Source of the DNA: Calliopum simillimum
Taxonomy: Eukaryota; Arthropoda; Insecta; Diptera; Lauxaniidae
Length of the DNA: 64,000 nucleotides
NCBI GenBank assembly: GCA_951812925.1
Contig: OX638372.1
Coordinates: 2,418,001-2,482,000 of the forward strand
Direction of reading: 5' to 3'
In this document: positions 59,101 through 64,000 of the stretch, in pieces
Layout: every line of letters starts with the position of its first letter
How positions within the stretch are numbered: position 1 is the first letter of the stretch
Notes under the pieces: model-generated
What the model was told of the DNA's origin: nothing
The model's database searches: none
Seen by the model: the letters and a program-made list of their open reading frames with translations, nothing else
Position numbers and translations under genes: made by a program

Positions 59101-59830
59101 AAAAGTGGGCGTGGCAATTATAAACAAAGCCTTCTTTTTGTTATGCTTTAGATACTCCTAATCCAGATCCGTATACCAAATTTAATCAAAATATGTTGTA
59201 TCATTTGCGAGAAATAGCATTTAATGTGTTTTACTTGTATGGGAGGTTCCACGCGTATTTTTGATATTTTGCCTACTTTCAGGTCATAGATGCCTAATGG
59301 CAAGTAGACTCCCTACAGTTAAATTCAGAAAGATTGATTTAGCAGTTTTCTTTTTATAGGGCATTATATTTTTGTGGGCGGTGCCACGCCCCTCAACGAG
59401 TTTTCCCAATATAACGGCATATCACATATGAATACTTGTTTGCAGAGGTAATAGCTCCAAAATTGTTGGAGTCGTTTTCGAGTAATATTGAATCAAAATT
59501 TTCTAGGGCTAAAAACTAGGCGTGGCACTTTTTGTCTGTTACAAGGTATTATTAAGTCGTACCCGCTCACCAAATTCCATTTAAATACCTTGCATGGTTT
59601 GCGAGTTATGACCATATCAAATTTAAAATTTAATGCGATGCCACGCCCCCTGGTGAGCATTTAAAAAGTTCAGGTTTAGCTCATTCTTCATTGTATGCTA
59701 CTATCTAACATTATCCGAAGTTTCATTAAAATCGATGTAGCCGTTTTCGAAAAAAAGTTTTGCCCGTTCCAAACATATATACATACATAAGTACATACAA
59801 TTTTATCTCGTATAAGAAGAGAAGATATTT
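56161..59830. mobile_element. Foldback-like element with unequal tandem-repeat arms
   Basis: Terminal block ATATCTTCTCTTCTTATACG at 56,161 is inverted at the right end (59,811-59,830). The left arm runs to 58,350 and the right arm from 58,472, separated by a ~120-bp loop; both inner ends carry GTACCTGGAGACCGATCCCT or its complement. The left arm (2.19 kb) has three copies of a ~425-bp unit marked by GGGCGTGGCACCGCC (56,624; 57,048; 57,474, spacing 424 and 426). The right arm (1.36 kb) has one. The length difference, 0.83 kb, is about two units. Inverted arms made of tandem subrepeats of variable number are characteristic of Drosophila Foldback and Galileo elements (P superfamily). No transposase and no clear target duplication are visible. 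Confidence 0.85.
56621..57780 (+). repeat. Tandem ~425-bp repeat units in the left arm
   Basis: Units begin at about 56,621, 57,045 and 57,471. Each carries AAAGAAAACTAMTAAAGCAA, CCTCCCATACAAG, GAAATTTGGTA and ATTACTCGAAAACGACTCCA-type words in the same order. The apparent reading frames within (for example 57,411-57,776) change frame between blocks, so they are not a protein. Confidence 0.85.
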
Positions 59831-59834
59831 TAAT

Positions 59835-61470
59835 ATTTTGTAGTTTTTCAGTGAGTGCTGTTTAATGCATCAACAAACCATGTGAGAATAAAAGAATATA
59901 GCAACATAAAAACTAAAATGATACAATCCAAGCGAAGTTCAGAGGTACTCAACAGTTAAATGAGGCCATGATGGCAATAGTGACCTAAACCTCACTTCGT
60001 TAAAAAATCAAAAGCAACTAGCTTGTGCTAGTATCGACTCAAGTTATTTGATTTTGCTTTATCAACGAAGTAAAGGTTAGGCCACTGTTGCGCTCATAGC
60101 CTCAAATATGGAAACCAAAAGTCTTGGCCAAATTGAAAACAACTAAATTGTGTCAAAAGAAAATAAAGACACTCAACACTTTCTTATTCTAAATAAACAA
60201 AACGGCAACAATTCATACAATTTGTTTTAAAGAAAACCAAATATCTTTTTAAAGATTTCCTTTAACCCTCTTATGGCATCAGAAGCTCAAAACGTAAATT
60301 TATGATTGTTATCCTCTACGATGTTGCATTTCCAATACGATGACAATAGCGCATTAACAGTGCCATCTCTGCGCTACACACACACTCAATTGCATAACAC
60401 TTGCTACAATAGTGGTACATGAAAATAACGAAACGTGCAAAGGAATTACAACAAAAACGAAAGAAATACAAAATAAAAAGGATGCAAAAAAATTGTGAAA
60501 TGCTTTTATTAAAAAAAAAAAATAAATAAAAACGAGCAGGTGTTACTGGCTTTTCCGCACTTTTAAGAGTTCAACACAATAACAGCATCAGTGCAACCAC
60601 GTGAAATTGTGCAGCAGTGTAATGCGATGTGAAGCGCTTCGTGCAAAAATACAAGAAAGCACGACATTGACAGTTGCCTCATTAAAGCCGCTGACGTGCA
60701 CTGTCAAATGTAGACGGGTTGCTTCTTCAACCAAATTCTTTTTCTTTCTCTCTTTTTTTTTTTGCTGAGTGTAAGGAAAATTCAAATATTTTGTGCACAT
60801 TTGTGCATTGTATACTTTGTGGCACAATAAGAAAAGAAAAAAATGTTGCATACTTTTAAGCTGATTGTGCTTGAAGAGGCGTATGCAGATACTTGGAAAT
60901 GCGTTCAATTAGGCGATGTACAGGAAAAATTCACCTGACATTTCTTGCGAACTTTACTTCTTGTGAGAAATATCTATGCGTTTCTCGAAAAGTTACTCAC
61001 AAGGAAATACATAGAGTCATAACAGGTTTTAAAAATTGAATAATTAAAATTTTTTGATTTTCCAATATAGCCATTCCATGCCTGACGTAAATAGAATTCA
61101 CCATCTCGAATTTCGCCGAAAGGGTTTTGTTTCATGCCAAAACTGATAAAAATAGCAAAAATAAATAAACATTTTTCGGTTGTTTTTTTTGTGGATATCG
61201 GAGGGGTGCAAAAATAAAAAAATAAATTACAACATTGTTCCTCAAAATCCATATAAAAAGTTGAACGGCTTAAATTTAAAAACACAAAATTTTTTCATAT
61301 TTAGGACCACTTTTTGGTTTTTGAAATAGTTTGGAATGAATCAAATAATCTTTGAAATGAACAAAATTTTTCGTAGTGCTTACTTGCATCAAAGAGAACT
61401 TTTGGTGCTGTGGGAGCGCAATTCCATGAAAACTTTTTATACAAATTCAAACCAGTAAAATATCCATATA
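59835..61470. other. AT-rich DNA with one hairpin, no gene
   Basis: Includes the hairpin at 59,961-60,104 (separate entry), a CA run (60,377-60,386) and poly-A/T tracts (60,510-60,523; 60,753-60,763). The minus-strand frames at 60,588-60,908 and 60,974-61,285 have no recognised motif. Confidence 0.5.
59961..60104. repeat. 144-bp imperfect hairpin
   Basis: TGAGGCCATGATGGCAATAG, TGACCTAAACCTCACTTCGT and ATCAAAAGC at the left pair with the complement on the right (GATTTTGCTTTATC, AACGAAGTAAAGGTTAGGCC, CTGTTGCGCTCATAGCCTCA). Pairing is about three quarters. It could be a small MITE or a precursor-like hairpin. Confidence 0.6.
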
Positions 61471-61475
61471 CATTA

Positions 61476-62717
61476 GGGTGGGCCAAATTGTATGGAGGAA
61501 ATTTTATCGACCTCGGCTACCCCCCTATGTGAAAGTTCATTCAATTCTATGAATATTTGCCCAAGGAACTATACTTCTGCGTTCAACTTTAGTTCGGCGC
61601 ATTTTTGATCGAAAATTTTACCTTTCATTAATATTTTTTTTATTTTCATACTTAATTTTAAAAATTTTTATAAAGACAAAAGTAATGTCATTTTATGATT
61701 TGGCTGGTATTCTGTCAGTAATCTATTAAATTGGAGTCTGCTTACATAAAAAGTTCACTTGATGGTGTGGAATTGATGCTATATATTTAGAAAAGTGATA
61801 CGGGTCAAATAGCCGATTATTATGACCAACTTTCAAAATAAACGATTCATATTTTTGGATGAATTTTTTCAAACAAAACACCAAACTAGGCTGAAAGTTC
61901 ATTCAATTCTATGAATATTTGCCCAAAGAATCATTCCTCTACGTTCAACTTTAGTTCGGCGCATTTTCAATTGAAAATTTTACCTTGCGTTTAATATTTA
62001 TTTTTATGCTTAATTTTCAAAATTCCTATAGAGACAAAAGTAATATCATAATATGTTTTGGATGGTATTCTGTCAGTAATTAATAAAATTGAGTCCTGTT
62101 TTTACGAAGACTTTACTTGATAGCGCCGAATTGATTATATTTATTCCAAAAAATTATATCGGTCAAATTATATATATTTATTATAAACGATTCATATTTT
62201 TACATAGATTTTTGGTATATTGTTCTGTAAAATTAAAAGAAGCGGCTAATTTATTTCCTAAAACTGCCACTAGATGTTGCCCTGGAAAAAAAATAATGTC
62301 AGATTCGGCATCCTAGCATCCAAAAAGACTTGGGTTGGTGTTTCGATTGAAAAGATTCATGTAAAAATATGAATCGTTTATAATTAATCGGTTATGTGAC
62401 CGATATAATTTTTTGGAATAAATGTAATCAATATCAATCTATTAAGTAAACTTTTCGTAAAAACAAAACCCAATTTTATTGATTACTGACAGAATACCAG
62501 CCAAAACATATAATGACATTACTTTTGTCTTCATAAAAATTTTTAAAATTTAGTATGAAAATAAAAACAAATATTGATGAAAGGTACAATTTTCGATCAA
62601 AAATGCGCCGAACTAAAGTTGAACGCAGAAGAATAGTTTCTTGGGCAAATATTCATAGAATTGAATGAACTTTCACATAGGGGGGTAGCCGAGATCAGTT
62701 TTCAAATTGGCCCACCC
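61476..62717. mobile_element. TA-flanked palindromic element, GGGTGGGCCAA ends
   Basis: GGGTGGGCCAA at 61,476 and TTGGCCCACCC at 62,707-62,717 are flanked by TA (61474-61475, 62718-62719). A block starting GAAAGTTCATTCAATTCTAT, with AACTTTAGTTCGGCGCATTT and ACAAAAGTAAT further on, occurs twice in the left arm (about 61,531 and 61,891, offset ~360 bp) and once inverted in the right arm (about 62,465-62,680). No transposase. The interior module is shared with the element at 30,603. Confidence 0.87.
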
Positions 62718-62719
62718 TA

Positions 62720-63660
62720 ATATACATATGTATGAATTGTATTTGCATCAATCTTTGAAGGAACGCTTTTCTTCATTTCCCCCCCATTAAAAAGTTGTGT
62801 AAAAAGTTGCATGTAACATATTCACAACTTTATCATTAGATGCACCCATGTGGAAATTTAAGCCATTTAGTCATTTCAACTTTGCTTTTGGGTACTTCCA
62901 AAGAAAAGTAAATCGTGAGCCAAAAAATTAAATCATTATATCTCTGAAACTATTTAATTTATATGGGTAAAATTTGGTGCATATGTAAAAAGCGCCAAGA
63001 AAAATAATGTGTACTGAGAAATATCTGGGTACCACGCCCCACAAAAATAACTTCAGTATATCTCTGAAAAAATTTAACGCACGTGAATGAGATTTCATAA
63101 ATGTGAAAAGAGCGACGCACAGTGCGTTGAGCTCATACAAAAAATTGTCAAAAATAGAAGGAGTGGTTGGATATCGATGAAATTTGGTACTTTAAATAAT
63201 TTGGGGCTGCTGAGCCCCTGATTTCAGATTGGTTACACACTTTATAGTTTTGCTAAAAACCAAGTGTTTAGGACGATTTTCTTAAGCCCCATGTATAACG
63301 ATTTTCTTATTTATCTTTAAAATATGTGTTTTTGTAATATACGTAGTAGAAATAATGTTTTATGTACCTTTGAAACCATTTGTGTTAATAAAAACAAAAA
63401 AAAAAAATTTCAACATAAATTTTATATTTAATGTAAATTTTTCATTTTAAGCATTTTTATTATTAAAAAAAATAATATTTGTAGGACGAAGAAGGAAAAG
63501 TTATTTACAGTTCCTAGTTACATAGAATCCGTACTAGAAGACTAAAAAAAAAAACGGCACTTATTTTTATAAGATTTGTTTTTTTTTTTTTTCATCGAAA
63601 TTTGTCAATTTCTGAAGTTTTTCATTTGATATTATCATATTTTAAAGTCACTACAATATA
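62720..63660. repeat. AT-rich DNA with dispersed repeat copy 2
   Basis: 62,896-63,120 matches 7,789-8,270 in direct orientation and is uninterrupted here, giving the pre-insertion form of the site of the 7,964 MITE. The rest (63,180-63,660) is AT-rich with poly-A/T and no recognised gene. Confidence 0.6.
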
Positions 63661-63662
63661 TA

Positions 63663-64000
63663 TCGATACCTTAGAGCGCAATAGTCCTATCTCCACCTTT
63701 TGCGATTTTGAGATTTTTGCAGTTATGTCATTATTGTGGGCTTCTTTATCGTGTGGAAAACTGTGCGATGGTAAAATACCACTAAAACACCGAAATATTC
63801 GAAAATTTTAAAAAATCCTATCTCCAAACTGTAATTTTTTCAAGAGCGCTACTGTCCTATCTCCACTGAATATTCGAATAAGTCTCATTTTTAAAAAAAA
63901 ATCTTCGTTTTTTTGCATTTTCTTCGTGTTTCATGACTTTTTGTGACATTTTAGTGAACAAATTTGGTTACACCCAAGGCTCCACTCTTGTTTGTCGGAT
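63663..64000. mobile_element. TA-flanked MITE, TCGATACCTTAGAGCGC ends, copy 2 (cut by window)
   Basis: Begins TCGATACCTTAGAGCGCAAT after TA (63661-63662) and follows copy 1 (30,603) base for base with scattered changes, through GGTTACACYCAAGGCTCCAC. The internal phrase AGAGCGCTACTGTCCTATCT lies at 63,843, 170 bp from the terminal one, as in copy 1. The right end is beyond the window. Confidence 0.88.

Overview
This is a 64 kb stretch of AT-rich, non-coding insect DNA. CAA/CAG/CTG triplet runs, CA/TG microsatellites, long poly-A/T tracts, decayed mariner transposases and stock phrases such as 'gggcgtggcaccgccc' point to a higher fly (Diptera, Schizophora; a tephritid-like acalyptrate is my guess, not proven). 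No complete protein-coding gene is visible. The window is probably a large intron or an intergenic region. Four weak candidate coding stretches are listed with low confidence; the best is a His/Gln-rich possible first exon at 35,792-35,897.

Mobile DNA dominates. Three mariner-family elements lie at 1,295-2,141, 8,281-9,178 and 11,006-12,314, with a shred of a fourth at 6,118-6,325. The first two share one internal deletion, so they are siblings of a non-autonomous subfamily. Two decayed non-LTR retrotransposon ends lie on the minus strand (3,030-3,890 and 39,540-40,400). A short poly-A retro-insertion with a 14-bp target duplication lies at 38,118-38,195.

The striking feature is the number of foldback (palindromic) elements without their own transposase. 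Most have TA on both sides, as Tc1/mariner insertions do: 7,964-8,156; 12,797-13,310; 18,524-19,859 and its sister 22,034-23,344; 30,603-31,309 and a truncated sister at 63,663-64,000; 36,309-37,418; 37,447-38,774; 42,514-43,052; 45,798-46,281; 52,457-54,015; 61,476-62,717. One family (6,707-7,637 and 31,619-32,585) instead has CAC...GTG ends and 4-bp target duplications. A Foldback-like element (56,161-59,830) has arms built from a ~425-bp tandem unit present three times in one arm and once in the other; a related solo arm at 24,079-25,589 has two.

Some insertions are nested: 7,964-8,156 inside another repeat, and 42,514-43,052 inside a TATACCC-bounded repeat. I found no self-contained new genetic system. 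What deserves attention is the shared architecture of the palindromes: terminal phrases repeated about 170-210 bp inside, modules shared between families with different ends, and arms that grow by tandem duplication. Together they look like a locus rich in long-hairpin-forming DNA.
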